A stretch of DNA of 64,000 nt from Nitrospira sp. (lineage in GTDB: Bacteria; Nitrospirota; Nitrospiria; Nitrospirales; Nitrospiraceae), in contig CP054184.1 in NCBI GenBank assembly GCA_015709715.1, positions 248,001-312,000 of the forward strand. The letters run 5' to 3'. The notes beneath the pieces were generated by a model. The model did no database searches. It saw only the letters and a list, made by a program, of their open reading frames with translations, and was not told where the DNA came from. Both the position numbers and the translations under genes were made by a program. Position 1 is the stretch's first letter. Each line of letters begins with the position of its first letter. Shown piece after piece: positions 44,389 through 53,714 of the stretch.

Positions 44389-46493
44389 GCCAAGCTCCTC
44401 GTCTCACCGGCATCCAACTCGAGGCGAACCGTTTCAATCGCCTGCAATCGCACCACGGTATCCACTTCGTTCAACCCCAGCACCGGAACCGAATGCAGGA
44501 TTCGGTCCGTGAGCCGGCGCAGGTGCCGCCGCAACGACGGAGAACAGAGGATGACCGGTTGATGCCCGCGCCCGACCATACGCTCCGCGGCTTGCTTCAA
44601 AGCAGCGAGCAGTTTTTGTGCCACCATGGGATCCGGAATCCATTGATTCCCCTGTGCCGTGGAATTGGCTTGATCGGCCAAGGTGCGGTCCAGACGCGGG
44701 TCTAACCCAATGATCGGTAGTGACCCGTCCGGCGCGAGGTATTGACGAGTGATGGTGCGTCCGAGCGATTGCCTGGCAACCTCTGTCAAAATTTCGGCAT
44801 CTTTCGTCGTCGGCGCATGGTCGGCAATAGTTTCCAGGATGGTCCGCAGGTCTCGGATCGGCACACCTTCCCGCAGCAGATTCGCGAGGACCCTGACGAG
44901 GGTACCCAGAGGAATCAGATTAGGCACGACTTCCTCAACCAGTTTGGGGTGATTTTTACCCAGCTGATCCAGCAGACCCTGCACTTCCTGCCGCCCGAGG
45001 AGTTCATGCGCATGGCGTTTGATGAGTTCCGAGAGATGGGTCGCCACGGCCGAGCCCGGATCGACGACCGTATACCCGGCGATTTGCGCCTGCTCACGCG
45101 CCTGCTCCGGCACCCACAGAGCGGGCAATCCGAAGGCTGGCTCTTTGGTCGGGAGCCCATGCACGGCACCGCGCTGTGCGGTGCCGGGATCGATGGCGAG
45201 CACGTGGGCCGGCATCACCTCCGACTTGGCCAGTTCCACTCCCTTTAACAACACCGCATACTCATTCGGCCGCAGTTGGAGGTTGTCGCGAATATGGATC
45301 GGCGGCAGGACGAAGCCCATTTGTTCAGCGAACTGCCGGCGCAGGCCCTTGATGCGGTCGAGGAGCGCGCCGGTCTGTCCGGCATCCACCAACCCGATGA
45401 GGCCGTACCCGACTTGGACTTCCATGAGATCCAACGGGGTCACTTGCGTGGTGGGTTCTTCGGCCTTGGCTTGCGGGGCCGCCTGTGCCGGCGCGGCCTC
45501 CGCCGCCTTCTGCTGTTCATTCATTTGGTAGGCCATCCAGGCTGTCAGCCCACCCAGTGCCAGGAAGGCCACGTGCGGAAGACCGGGAACCAGGCCCAAC
45601 GTCAGAAGAATCCCCGCCGCCGTGCCGATGGCTTTCGGTGAGATCAACACCTGACGGGTGATTTCGAACCCGAGATTGACTTCGGACGCGGCGCGCGTGA
45701 TGACGATACCGGCGGCGGTGGACACGATGAGGGCCGGGACCTGCGCCACCAGCCCTTCGCCGACGGTGAGCAACGTATAGGTTTGCGCCGCGGCCGCCAA
45801 GGTCAGTCCCTGCTGCAGGACACCGATAGTCAGACCGCCCAGAATGTTGACGAGGGTGATGACCACGGCGGCGATGGCGTCGCCGCGCACGAACTTGCTG
45901 GCACCGTCCATCGCTCCGTAGAAGTCCGCCTCCTGCGCAATGTCCTTTCGGCGCTGCCGGGCCTCCGCGTCATTGATGAGGCCGGCATTCAAATCGGCGT
46001 CGATACTCATCTGTTTGCCAGGCATCGCATCCAACGTGAAGCGCGCCGCGACTTCGGCGACACGCCCGGCACCCTTCGTGATGACGACGAAGTTGATGAT
46101 GACCAGTATGATGAACACGACCAGGCCCACCGTGTAGTTACCGCCCACGACGAAGTTGCCGAATGCCCGGATGACTTCACCCGCCGCCGCCACCCCCTCG
46201 TTCCCGTGCAACAGAATTAGTCGAGTCGAAGCGATGTTCAGCGCCAGGCGCAGGAGCGTCACCATCAGGAGGATGGATGGGAAGACCGAGAATTCCAGCG
46301 GCCGACGCACCTGCATGCCGACCAGTAGGATGATGATCGACAGGGTGATGTTGAAGCTCAACAGCAGGTCGAGAAAGAATCGCGGCAACGGGATCAGCAT
46401 CACCATGAGGATGCCGACCACGCCCACGGACATGAGAATGTCCGGGTGTTTCACCAGGGAGGTGGAAGGAACCGACGTCGCCCCTTTGCTCAT
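44385..46493 (-). CDS. flhA: Flagellar export gate protein FlhA
   Basis: FlhA (702 aa) is the export gate that accepts substrates. Eight membrane segments occupy residues 15-330; the FHIPEP signature region is present (GKQMSIDADLNAGLINDAEA), and the cytosolic domain begins after about residue 330. I chose ATG 46493 with GGAG SD; the longer frame adds a few residues only. The gene precedes flhF. Confidence 0.96.
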   Translation of the reverse strand: MSKGATSVPSTSLVKHPDILMSVGVVGILMVMLIPLPRFFLDLLLSFNITLSIIILLVGMQVRRPLEFSVFPSILLMVTLLRLALNIASTRLILLHGNEGVAAAGEVIRAFGNFVVGGNYTVGLVVFIILVIINFVVITKGAGRVAEVAARFTLDAMPGKQMSIDADLNAGLINDAEARQRRKDIAQEADFYGAMDGASKFVRGDAIAAVVITLVNILGGLTIGVLQQGLTLAAAAQTYTLLTVGEGLVAQVPALIVSTAAGIVITRAASEVNLGFEITRQVLISPKAIGTAAGILLTLGLVPGLPHVAFLALGGLTAWMAYQMNEQQKAAEAAPAQAAPQAKAEEPTTQVTPLDLMEVQVGYGLIGLVDAGQTGALLDRIKGLRRQFAEQMGFVLPPIHIRDNLQLRPNEYAVLLKGVELAKSEVMPAHVLAIDPGTAQRGAVHGLPTKEPAFGLPALWVPEQAREQAQIAGYTVVDPGSAVATHLSELIKRHAHELLGRQEVQGLLDQLGKNHPKLVEEVVPNLIPLGTLVRVLANLLREGVPIRDLRTILETIADHAPTTKDAEILTEVARQSLGRTITRQYLAPDGSLPIIGLDPRLDRTLADQANSTAQGNQWIPDPMVAQKLLAALKQAAERMVGRGHQPVILCSPSLRRHLRRLTDRILHSVPVLGLNEVDTVVRLQAIETVRLELDAGETRSLA

Positions 46494-46528
46494 GACCGCT
46501 CCATCGTACAATCCGTCACGCCGTCACC

Positions 46529-47611
46529 TCAGGCCGGGGGCAATGTACCGCGTACGCGGTACACGAAGGCGAGGATTTCCGCCACGGCGCGATACAGGTT
46601 TTCCGGCACCTCATGTCCCACTTCCACCAGTTTGTAGAGGGTCCGAGCCACAAGTTTGTTCTCGACGATCATGACGCCGTGGTGCCGCCCGATTTCGCGA
46701 ATCTTTTCGGCCACGAAACCGGCGCCCTTGGCCACAACGATCGGGGCGCCCATCGCCTTGGAGTCATACCGCAGGGCAACGGCCAGGTGCGTCGGGTTGG
46801 TCACGATTACGTCGGCCGTGGGCACGGCGGCCATCATGCGCTTGCGGGCCATCTCGAGCTGCTTGCCGCGGATCTTGGACTTGACGGTCGGATCACCTTC
46901 CGCCGACCGCTGCTCTTCCTTGATCTCGTCGCGCGACATGCGCAGGCTTCGCTCCCATTCATAACGCTGATAGGCATAGTCGGCCGCACCGATCACCGCC
47001 GCCGCACCCGCCATCATCAGCGCGGCCTTGAACGTCGCCCATCCCACCGTCGACAAGAGGGTGTCGAGGCCAAACTCGCTTAAAGACAAAAATTGGGCCA
47101 TGTCCCCCTTGACCGCCAGGTATCCTGTCCAGCCGATCGCCAGGATCTTGAGCCAGGATTTCACCAGTTCTGTCAGCGACCGGAGGGAGAAGAGACGGGA
47201 CAATCCGCTGGCGGGATTGATACGGGACCAATCCCATTCCAAGCCGTCCTTGCGCCAGAAGAACCCCGTCTGCACTAAATTGGCGCCGACGCCGATCGCG
47301 GCGATGCCGCCGACGATCGGACCGAGCGTTAGGAAGACATCCGTCCCGATCTCTCTCAATAATAAGTGGAGGTGGTCCAGCTCCAGCGCCCGATGCGAAC
47401 TGTCCTCCACCGACTTCGTGAGCCAGACCCGCAAGGTCTCACGCAATCGCTCCAAGATGCCTGGTGCAGTCCAGTAGAGCCCGCCCAGGCTCCCCAACAA
47501 CCCGACCGCCATGGCAGCATCGCGACTGATCGCAAGTTGCCCCTTGCTCCGCGCATCCGCTTTGCGTTTCGGGGTTGCTTGTTCTGTGCGGTTCTGTGCG
47601 CTTTCAGCCAT
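46529..47611 (-). CDS. flhB: Flagellar export switch protein FlhB
   Basis: FlhB (360 aa) switches substrate class after hook completion by cleaving itself at NPTH. The motif is VIVTNPTHLAVALRY. The N-terminus EQATPKRKADARSKGQ and four membrane segments are typical. It overlaps fliR by 8 nt. Confidence 0.96.
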   Translation of the reverse strand: MAESAQNRTEQATPKRKADARSKGQLAISRDAAMAVGLLGSLGGLYWTAPGILERLRETLRVWLTKSVEDSSHRALELDHLHLLLREIGTDVFLTLGPIVGGIAAIGVGANLVQTGFFWRKDGLEWDWSRINPASGLSRLFSLRSLTELVKSWLKILAIGWTGYLAVKGDMAQFLSLSEFGLDTLLSTVGWATFKAALMMAGAAAVIGAADYAYQRYEWERSLRMSRDEIKEEQRSAEGDPTVKSKIRGKQLEMARKRMMAAVPTADVIVTNPTHLAVALRYDSKAMGAPIVVAKGAGFVAEKIREIGRHHGVMIVENKLVARTLYKLVEVGHEVPENLYRAVAEILAFVYRVRGTLPPA

Positions 47612-48392
47612 GGCCCAGCACCTTCAGCAACGCCAGCATGTTTTCGACCAGGGTCCTGAATTCCCGCTCGAACAGCGACAGGCTGAACGGCAAGGCCAGC
47701 CCCATGGCCAAAAGCCCTGCAGCGATCGTGATCGGAAAGCTGAGGACGAACACGTTCATCTGCGGGACGGCGCGGCCGAGAATCGACAAAATGGTGTTCA
47801 CGATCAGCAGGGTCGCGAACACCGGCGCCGCCAATTGCAGCGCCACCGACAACATGTGCTGCGCGAGATGAATGATGTCGGCGGCCAGGTATTCGGAGAG
47901 GCGCGCGCTGAAAGGTGGCACGACGTCGTAACTCATCCCGATCGCGTGGACCACAAGCAGATGCGCATTAAGTGAGAGAAATACCAGCGACGCCAACGTC
48001 ATATGGAATTGTGCGACGAGGGGCGCATTCTGATGCGACGTGGGGTCGAGCAACTGGACGGCGCTGAATCCCATTTGAGTGCCGATCAACTCACCGGCCA
48101 CTTGAATGCCGGCAAACAGCAATCGAACCGCGAGTCCGATCGTGAGGCCGATGAGGAATTCGTTGGCCATGCCTGCGGCGACGAGAAGCGGATCGGTCGG
48201 CAGCTGGGGAAGCCGGATGACCGGCGTCAGAACCAATCCCAACATCGTCACCAGCCCGGCCTTGACCGGAATGGGGATCGTCTTGGTGTTGAGGATGGGA
48301 AACACGCTGATGATGCCGGCCACGCGGACCAGGAGAATGGAAAACGCCTGGAACTGCGGCAGCGCCAGATGCAACGTGTGGGCGGCATTCAT
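47604..48392 (-). CDS. fliR: Flagellar export protein FliR
   Basis: FliR (262 aa) is a membrane component of the export gate. It has six hydrophobic segments and ends with a family pattern (MGLALPFSLSLFEREFRTLVENML). ATG 48392, with AAGGGG, is chosen; the longer frame covers fliQ. It follows fliQ directly. Confidence 0.93.
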   Translation of the reverse strand: MNAAHTLHLALPQFQAFSILLVRVAGIISVFPILNTKTIPIPVKAGLVTMLGLVLTPVIRLPQLPTDPLLVAAGMANEFLIGLTIGLAVRLLFAGIQVAGELIGTQMGFSAVQLLDPTSHQNAPLVAQFHMTLASLVFLSLNAHLLVVHAIGMSYDVVPPFSARLSEYLAADIIHLAQHMLSVALQLAAPVFATLLIVNTILSILGRAVPQMNVFVLSFPITIAAGLLAMGLALPFSLSLFEREFRTLVENMLALLKVLGHG

Positions 48393-48406
48393 CGCAGGTC
48401 GACCCC

Positions 48407-48679
48407 TTACGAATGGATCAGCATGGGGATGCTGATGATCAAGCGGGTCATGAATCCGATCAACTCCCCCATCATCCAAGGCAGGAACAGGAGCGTGGCC
48501 GCGAATACTGCCAGCACCTTGGGCACGAACGTCAGCGTCGCCTCGTTGATCTGCGTCATCGCCTGAAAGGTGCTCACCAGGAGGCCGACCACCAGACTCA
48601 GTCCCAGCACGGGGGCGGAGACCAGGAGGGTGGTTTCGATGGCCTGCCGGCCGATTTCTGTGACGGCTTCGATGGTCAT
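48407..48679 (-). CDS. fliQ: Flagellar export protein FliQ
   Basis: FliQ (90 aa) has two membrane segments with the family motifs TTLLVSAPVLGLSLVVGLLVSTFQAMTQINEATLTFVPK. It lies between fliP and fliR, with the normal length of about 89 residues. Confidence 0.95.
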   Translation of the reverse strand: MTIEAVTEIGRQAIETTLLVSAPVLGLSLVVGLLVSTFQAMTQINEATLTFVPKVLAVFAATLLFLPWMMGELIGFMTRLIISIPMLIHS

Positions 48680-48690
48680 GCGTCAGCCTC

Positions 48691-49491
48691 CTATTGGAAA
48701 CTCTTGACCATCGATCCGACGACCAGATACCAGCCGTCGGCGAGGACGAATAGAATGAGTTTGAAAGGCAAGGAGATCATCACGGGCGGTAGGAGCATCA
48801 TTCCCATGGACATCAACACGCTGGCCACCACCATATCGACGATGAGAAAGGGGATGTACAGCAGGAACCCGATCTGGAAGGCGATGCGGAGTTCGCTCAA
48901 CACGAAGGCCGGGATGATGACATGCGTCGGGACCTCCTCGACCTGGGTGGGCTTCGGCGTGTGCGCCATCTCTAAGAACAATTCCAGGTCTTTGTCGCGC
49001 ATCTGCTTCAGCATGAACGCGCGGATGGGCTGAATGCCCCGATTCCACGCCTCCTCATATCCGATCTGCTCGGCCAACAGCGGCTGCATGGCGTCCTTGT
49101 AAACCGCTTGTCCGACCGGCGCCATGACGAACATCGTCAGAAACAAGGCCAGGCTGATCAGCACCTGATTCGGCGGCACCTGCTGGGTTCCCAAGGCCTG
49201 GCGTAGAAACGACAGCACGATGACCATGCGGGTAAAGGAGGTCACCATGATGAACATGGCGGGTGCGAGCGAGAGGACCGTGAGCAGCGCCAGAATCTGC
49301 AGCACAGCCGCCACCTGCTTGGGTCCTCCCTGTCCAAGGTCCAAGGTCAGAGAGGGACTTTGAGCATGGGCGGCGGGCACTCCGACGACACAGCAAATCG
49401 CGAGCAGGCCGAACAGCAACGAGCAGGAGGGCCGTACGGGAAAGATACGCGCCCGCGTAGACGGTCGCGCTCCCGATTCACTGGGAGACAT
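48691..49491 (-). CDS. fliP: Flagellar export protein FliP
   Basis: FliP (266 aa) is the pore-forming export component. It has a signal peptide (SLLFGLLAICCVVGVPAAHA) and the conserved FTRMVIVLSFLRQALGTQQVPPNQVL. The ATG at 49491 has SD GGAGGGGG and overlaps the end of fliO by 14 nt. Confidence 0.95.
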   Translation of the reverse strand: MSPSESGARPSTRARIFPVRPSCSLLFGLLAICCVVGVPAAHAQSPSLTLDLGQGGPKQVAAVLQILALLTVLSLAPAMFIMVTSFTRMVIVLSFLRQALGTQQVPPNQVLISLALFLTMFVMAPVGQAVYKDAMQPLLAEQIGYEEAWNRGIQPIRAFMLKQMRDKDLELFLEMAHTPKPTQVEEVPTHVIIPAFVLSELRIAFQIGFLLYIPFLIVDMVVASVLMSMGMMLLPPVMISLPFKLILFVLADGWYLVVGSMVKSFQ

Positions 49492-49846
49492 AGACCCCCT
49501 CCTGCCCTTCGCGCGAGGAGCCGTCACCCGAAAGTGGCAGGCCGCCGACGGCCGGAGGCTCCGCCAATAGTTTGCGCAGTTGCTCAGGATCGGTCACCTT
49601 TCCTAGCGGGATCAAGTCTGTGGCCGTCGTTCCCACAATCAGAACCTCGCCGGCCACGGCCACGACCATGACCTGTTTCCTGGCCCCGATTTGACCGCAC
49701 CCGAGAATCTTGACCAGTGGTGTCCCGCTCACCTGCAGCCAGCGTCGCCCGAACGAGGAACGCGCCACGCCCAACAACGCTACGATCACCGCCAGCACCA
49801 CGGCCAATGCCGAGCCCATCCGCACCACACTGTCCCACAGATCCAT
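49478..49846 (-). CDS. fliO: Flagellar export assembly protein FliO
   Basis: FliO (122 aa) helps assemble FliP. One membrane helix near residues 10-28 is followed by a beta-rich cytosolic domain (LVKILGCGQIGARKQVMVVAVAGEVLIVG). It lies between fliN and fliP. Confidence 0.9.
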   Translation of the reverse strand: MDLWDSVVRMGSALAVVLAVIVALLGVARSSFGRRWLQVSGTPLVKILGCGQIGARKQVMVVAVAGEVLIVGTTATDLIPLGKVTDPEQLRKLLAEPPAVGGLPLSGDGSSREGQEGVYVSQ

Positions 49847-49866
49847 CCCGTCGCCTATTCCGTCGA

Positions 49867-50238
49867 TTATCCGAGTTGCTGAATCCGTTGATTGGGACTG
49901 ACCACGTCGGTCAGTCGGATACCGAACTTCTCATTCACCACCACCACCTCGCCACGGGCCACCAACTTGTTGTTGACCAGGACTTCCATCGGTTCGCCGG
50001 CGAGTTTGTTCAGTTCGATCACGGACCCCTGCCCTAACTGCAGCAACTCCCGGATCAACATGCGGGTCGACCCGATCTGCACCGTCACGTGCAACGGAAT
50101 ATCAAGGACGAATTCGATATTCTTGTTCCCCGGCACGACGCTTTGGTGCTCGACCTGCGGAAAGGAGGTCGGTTGTGGAGTAACGGCGGGGGCGGGGTTG
50201 GATTGGTCCGTCGAGTCGAGGGTGTCGTCAGTGCCCAT
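49867..50238 (-). CDS. fliN: Flagellar switch protein FliN
   Basis: FliN (123 aa) is the SpoA-type switch protein of the C-ring. The SpoA domain is at residues 50-120: LDIPLHVTVQIGSTRM, then VIELNKLAGEPMEVLVNNKLVARGEVVVVNEKFGIRLTDV. Its N-terminus is Gln/Pro-rich. It follows fliM by 30 nt. Confidence 0.95.
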   Translation of the reverse strand: MGTDDTLDSTDQSNPAPAVTPQPTSFPQVEHQSVVPGNKNIEFVLDIPLHVTVQIGSTRMLIRELLQLGQGSVIELNKLAGEPMEVLVNNKLVARGEVVVVNEKFGIRLTDVVSPNQRIQQLG

Positions 50239-50268
50239 GCGCAGTTCTCCTGTAGTCGCGATCCGAAC

Positions 50269-51240
50269 TCAGCTCAACACGTTCGTCACACGGCAAGCGT
50301 GGTTGCCCTTGAACACGCCCGGTTGCCCGTGAAATTTCGGATCACCTTCCACGAGGCACACCATGGGGTCGCCGGGATGTTGGTCCAGAAGCAGCACGTC
50401 GCCCGGGGCAAAATTCAGCAGATCCTGCACGCTGATGGTGGCGGTGCCGAGCTGCACCGTCATGGCGACCTCGCATTCCCGCAGGGCATCCTTGAACCGG
50501 CTTCCCCAGCTGCTGTCCTGCTCCACATTGTCGGCGAAGAGCCCCGAGTACAATTTCTCTTTGATCGGCTCCAGCATGGAATAGGGATAGGCGATGAACA
50601 TGTCGCGAGAGATGTCGCCCAAGTGCACCTGCAGGGTCACGACCACGACGATTTCGGAGCCCGTCACGACCATGGCGAACTGGGGATTGCTCTCCGAACG
50701 GCAGTAGCCGATCTTCAGTTGCATGACCGCTTGCCAGGCCTTTTCCAGATCGACGAGGGCCTGCTGCACCAATTTCTTGATCAGGCGGACCTGAATGGGC
50801 GTGAACTCCCTCCCCTCCGGCTTCACGTGTGTCTGCACCTTGCCGCCGAAGAAGAAATCCACGATCAAGTAGACCAACATCGCATCCAGAATGAACAGCC
50901 CGTTTCCGCGGAGCGGCTCCATCATGAACAGGTTGAACGAAGAGGGCACCGGCACCTTCTGGATGAAGTCGCCGAACTTGATGATCTGCGTCCCGACGAC
51001 GCTGAATTCGATCTTCTCCCGCAGCAGGCTGCTCCAGGAAATGGATTGCTGCCGCGTGAATCGATCGTTGATCATCTCCATCGTGGGCATGCGCCCACGA
51101 ATGATGCGTTCCTGGCTGGTGAGGTTGTAGGCCTTGATGCCGCCCGGGGCTTCCTCTTCCTTGGGAGTCGTATCGACTTCCCCGGACATGACGCCGCCCA
51201 TCAAGGCGTCGATTTCTTCCTGAGACAGTATCTTGTCCAT
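50269..51240 (-). CDS. fliM: Flagellar switch protein FliM
   Basis: FliM (323 aa) binds CheY-P and FliG. The N-terminal CheY-P motif ILSQEEIDALMGG is intact, followed by the GGM-type middle domain (IIRGRMPTMEMIND) and a C-terminal SpoA domain. It follows fliL by 25 nt. Confidence 0.96.
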   Translation of the reverse strand: MDKILSQEEIDALMGGVMSGEVDTTPKEEEAPGGIKAYNLTSQERIIRGRMPTMEMINDRFTRQQSISWSSLLREKIEFSVVGTQIIKFGDFIQKVPVPSSFNLFMMEPLRGNGLFILDAMLVYLIVDFFFGGKVQTHVKPEGREFTPIQVRLIKKLVQQALVDLEKAWQAVMQLKIGYCRSESNPQFAMVVTGSEIVVVVTLQVHLGDISRDMFIAYPYSMLEPIKEKLYSGLFADNVEQDSSWGSRFKDALRECEVAMTVQLGTATISVQDLLNFAPGDVLLLDQHPGDPMVCLVEGDPKFHGQPGVFKGNHACRVTNVLS

Positions 51241-51265
51241 GAGTCTTCGGCGATCTCGCGCAGCG

Positions 51266-51805
51266 CTACTGGATGACGAATTCGGTGAAGTAGGCGGACT
51301 TCACGGCTTTCTTCGGCAACAGGCCGTTGATGCGTTGGGTCACATCCTCCCGCAACTTGTGTTTGCCTTGTGGGGACCGCGCGGTGACCGAATCCAAACT
51401 CGTCAGCAGCACCAGGATGGCGTCTCGGATCTGCGGCGTGCGCGCCTTCACGTCTTCGACGGCGCCGAACCCATCCATTTCCAACTTGATCGTGACCTTC
51501 AGGTAGCGCACTTCGGGCGAATCGGCGAGATTCACGATGAAGGGATCGAGGTCGGCGATGGCGGCAGTGCCGCTGGCGACGCCGTCATGCCCCCCGTCCT
51601 TGGGGGCCGATTCGCCATGGCCGCCGGCCTTTTCAGCCTGGCCTTCCGCTGCAGGCTTCTCAGCCGCAGAAGGCGCCATCATCTTGAACATCGCAAAGGC
51701 TCCACCCAATCCAAGGATCAGCGTTCCCAAGACCATCATGATCACGACCTTCATAGGAATGCTGGCCGGTGGTGCGGGGAGCTTCTCTTCAGCTGCTTCT
51801 GCCAT
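51266..51805 (-). CDS. fliL: Stator-associated protein FliL
   Basis: FliL (179 aa) has one transmembrane helix (IPMKVVIMMVLGTLILGLGGAF), a Lys/Glu/Ala linker and a periplasmic domain (DLDPFIVNLADSPEVRYLKVTIKLEM). The ATG at 51805 has SD AGGAGG. It is the first gene after the sigma-54 promoter at 51847. The motA/motB genes are not in the window. Confidence 0.93.
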   Translation of the reverse strand: MAEAAEEKLPAPPASIPMKVVIMMVLGTLILGLGGAFAMFKMMAPSAAEKPAAEGQAEKAGGHGESAPKDGGHDGVASGTAAIADLDPFIVNLADSPEVRYLKVTIKLEMDGFGAVEDVKARTPQIRDAILVLLTSLDSVTARSPQGKHKLREDVTQRINGLLPKKAVKSAYFTEFVIQ

Positions 51806-51846
51806 ACGACCCTCCTGGGAACATTGGTTGCCGGGGCGGTAGGTTG

Positions 51847-51862
51847 TGCAATGCATATGCCA
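51847..51862 (-). promoter_or_regulatory. Sigma-54 promoter of the fliL-fliM-fliN-... operon
   Basis: The minus strand reads TGGCATATGCATTGCA: a near-consensus -24 and -12 with correct spacing, 42 nt before the fliL ATG. Nothing else is seen in the 343-nt gap except the hairpins at 52086-52137. Confidence 0.82.
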
Positions 51863-52085
51863 CGGGGGAGCCGCATTGGTGCTGTAGACATGCGACAAAC
51901 CCACGCGCGATTCCATGCAAACACAAGGGGTTCACCGATAACGACGAAGAGGCGCCTTCGACGAGAAGGTGAGATGAACGGGATTGTCACGCTGCTGACG
52001 CGCCCACTTCGCGCGCCGACAGATTGTTGACGACCGAGGGGTGTGCCGGAAGAGGCGAATGCGGACGGCAAACAGGAAGGACGCT

Positions 52086-52137
52086 CGGTAAAAATTACCG
52101 CCCGCGAGTCCGACGCGCCCCACGGAGGCGCGTCGGA
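52086..52137 (-). terminator. Double hairpin terminator after flgE
   Basis: A perfect 11-bp stem at 52109-52137 with a 7-nt loop lies 12 nt past the flgE stop. A second small stem (CGGTAA with TTACCG) with a T-rich loop lies at 52086-52100. Together with the sigma-54 site downstream, they separate the flgE and fliL transcripts. Confidence 0.75.
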
Positions 52138-52148
52138 ACCAGGTCCTG

Positions 52149-53372
52149 TTACCGCTTGAGGTTGACCAACTCCTGCAGCATTTCATCACTGGTCGTGATG
52201 GCGCGGGAATTGGCTTGGAAAGCGCGTTGGGTAATGATCATGTCCACGAACTCTTTCCCGAGATCCACGTTCGACTGTTCCACCGTCCCGGAGAGAATTC
52301 GCCCCAATCCGTTGACCGTTGGCGCGCCGACTAAGGCCGCCCCGGACTCCAACGTTTCGATGAAGTGATTTTCGCCCGCGTTCGAGAGTCCGTCAGGGTT
52401 CGTGAAGCGGTTCAGCACGACCTGCGCCAAGGCGCGGGTTTGACCGTTCGTGAACTGACCCACGACGCGACCCTGCTCATCCACCGTAATCCGATCCAGA
52501 CTGCCGGACGAATAGCCGTCCTGCGTCTGACTGATCACGCCGGAGGCGGAGCCATACTGCGTCATCGATGACAGATCCAGCGTCACGGTCTGGGGAGAGG
52601 TGGCGCCGTTGGTCAAGGTGGCCGTGATCGTCTGCGTACCTCCGGCCGTCAGGGCACCGCTCGCATTGAAGGTCATCGCGGTTTGTGCCGCCGCCGCACC
52701 GCCGTCGATCTGCGAGTACACACCCCACGTATTCGCGGCGGTCTTTCTGAAGAAGAGCTGCAACTGATGGCCGTTCCCCAACGAGTCATAGAAGGTCATA
52801 CTGGTGGCGAAGTTATAGGTCGTCGCGTCGCTCTCGCTGAATGCGGCCGAGGGTGCCGTGGCATTCGCATTGAGGTTGCCGAGGATTTCTCCGCTGCTGG
52901 TCGCCTGGGGCGAGACCGCGCTCGAAGACAGGGTAATCCCCCCGATGGTGCTGGTGATATTGCCGTTGGTGTCTGCCTGGTAGCCCTGCAGGAGCGCTCC
53001 GCTCGAATCCACCACCTGCCCCAGACTGTCCACCGTGAATTGCCCGGCGCGGGCATAGAAGTTGGCGCCCGCGCTGTTGCGCAGGAGGTAAAAGCCGCTT
53101 CCGTCGATCGCGAGGTCGAAGGTGTTCCCCGTCGTTGTCATCGAGCCTTGGGAAAAGTTCTTCTGCACGTCGTTCATGTAGACGCCCAACCCGATCTGGT
53201 CGCTTCCTGATCCACCGGCCAGACTCGAGGAGATCAGTTCTGAAAACGTCGCTCGGCTGGACTTGAAACCGGCGGTCCCGACGTTGGCGATGTTGTTCCC
53301 GATGACGCCCATGGCGTTGCCGTAGGAACTCAATCCCGTAACCGCAGTGAACATCGAGGTCAAGATACCCAT
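52149..53372 (-). CDS. flgE: Hook protein FlgE
   Basis: FlgE (407 aa) builds the hook. The N-terminus SMFTAVTGLSSYGNAMGVIGNNIANVGTAGFKSSRATFSEL, the central FlgE domain with TTYNFATSMTFYDSLGNGHQLQLFF, and the C-terminal EFVDMIITQRAFQANSRAITTSDEMLQEL are typical. It follows flgD by 37 nt. Confidence 0.95.
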   Translation of the reverse strand: MGILTSMFTAVTGLSSYGNAMGVIGNNIANVGTAGFKSSRATFSELISSSLAGGSGSDQIGLGVYMNDVQKNFSQGSMTTTGNTFDLAIDGSGFYLLRNSAGANFYARAGQFTVDSLGQVVDSSGALLQGYQADTNGNITSTIGGITLSSSAVSPQATSSGEILGNLNANATAPSAAFSESDATTYNFATSMTFYDSLGNGHQLQLFFRKTAANTWGVYSQIDGGAAAAQTAMTFNASGALTAGGTQTITATLTNGATSPQTVTLDLSSMTQYGSASGVISQTQDGYSSGSLDRITVDEQGRVVGQFTNGQTRALAQVVLNRFTNPDGLSNAGENHFIETLESGAALVGAPTVNGLGRILSGTVEQSNVDLGKEFVDMIITQRAFQANSRAITTSDEMLQELVNLKR

Positions 53373-53409
53373 GCTGCCTTCCTCCTTGTCACTAAGCGCG
53401 TGCCGCCTT

Positions 53410-53703
53410 TTAGGCGACGGCCGTCTCTGTTTCCGTCTTGCCGTTGTTCTGTGCCGCTTCTTGTAAAGACACGCTCTTCTCCATCAGCGTGACCAACTTG
53501 GACATCTGCTCGAGCTGCGAGAACTGCGCCGTCTGGGCGATGAACGCCTGGTCGTCGACCGGCTTCAGCGGATCCTGATGCTGCAACTGGGTCATCAACA
53601 ATTTCAGAAAGTCGTCCTGCCCCAGCGGCTTCGGCCCGTCGCTGGTCTTGAGTGCCGTCGAATCGCTCGTCGTCTTTTGCGTGATGATCTTCGAAAAGTC
53701 CAT
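53410..53703 (-). CDS. flgD: Short hook-cap protein FlgD
   Basis: FlgD (97 aa) forms the cap for hook assembly. Only the conserved N-terminal domain is present: [41 protein letters not shown]. The Ig/tudor-like C-terminal domain of typical FlgD (over 200 aa) is absent, and the tail is polar. It lies between fliK and flgE, as expected. Confidence 0.92.
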   Translation of the reverse strand: MDFSKIITQKTTSDSTALKTSDGPKPLGQDDFLKLLMTQLQHQDPLKPVDDQAFIAQTAQFSQLEQMSKLVTLMEKSVSLQEAAQNNGKTETETAVA

Positions 53704-53714
53704 CGCTCCTCCGA

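Noticed and set aside
51925-51945. CCGATAA on the plus strand as a sigma-28 promoter
   Set aside because: There is no -35 match at the right distance and no plus-strand gene downstream.
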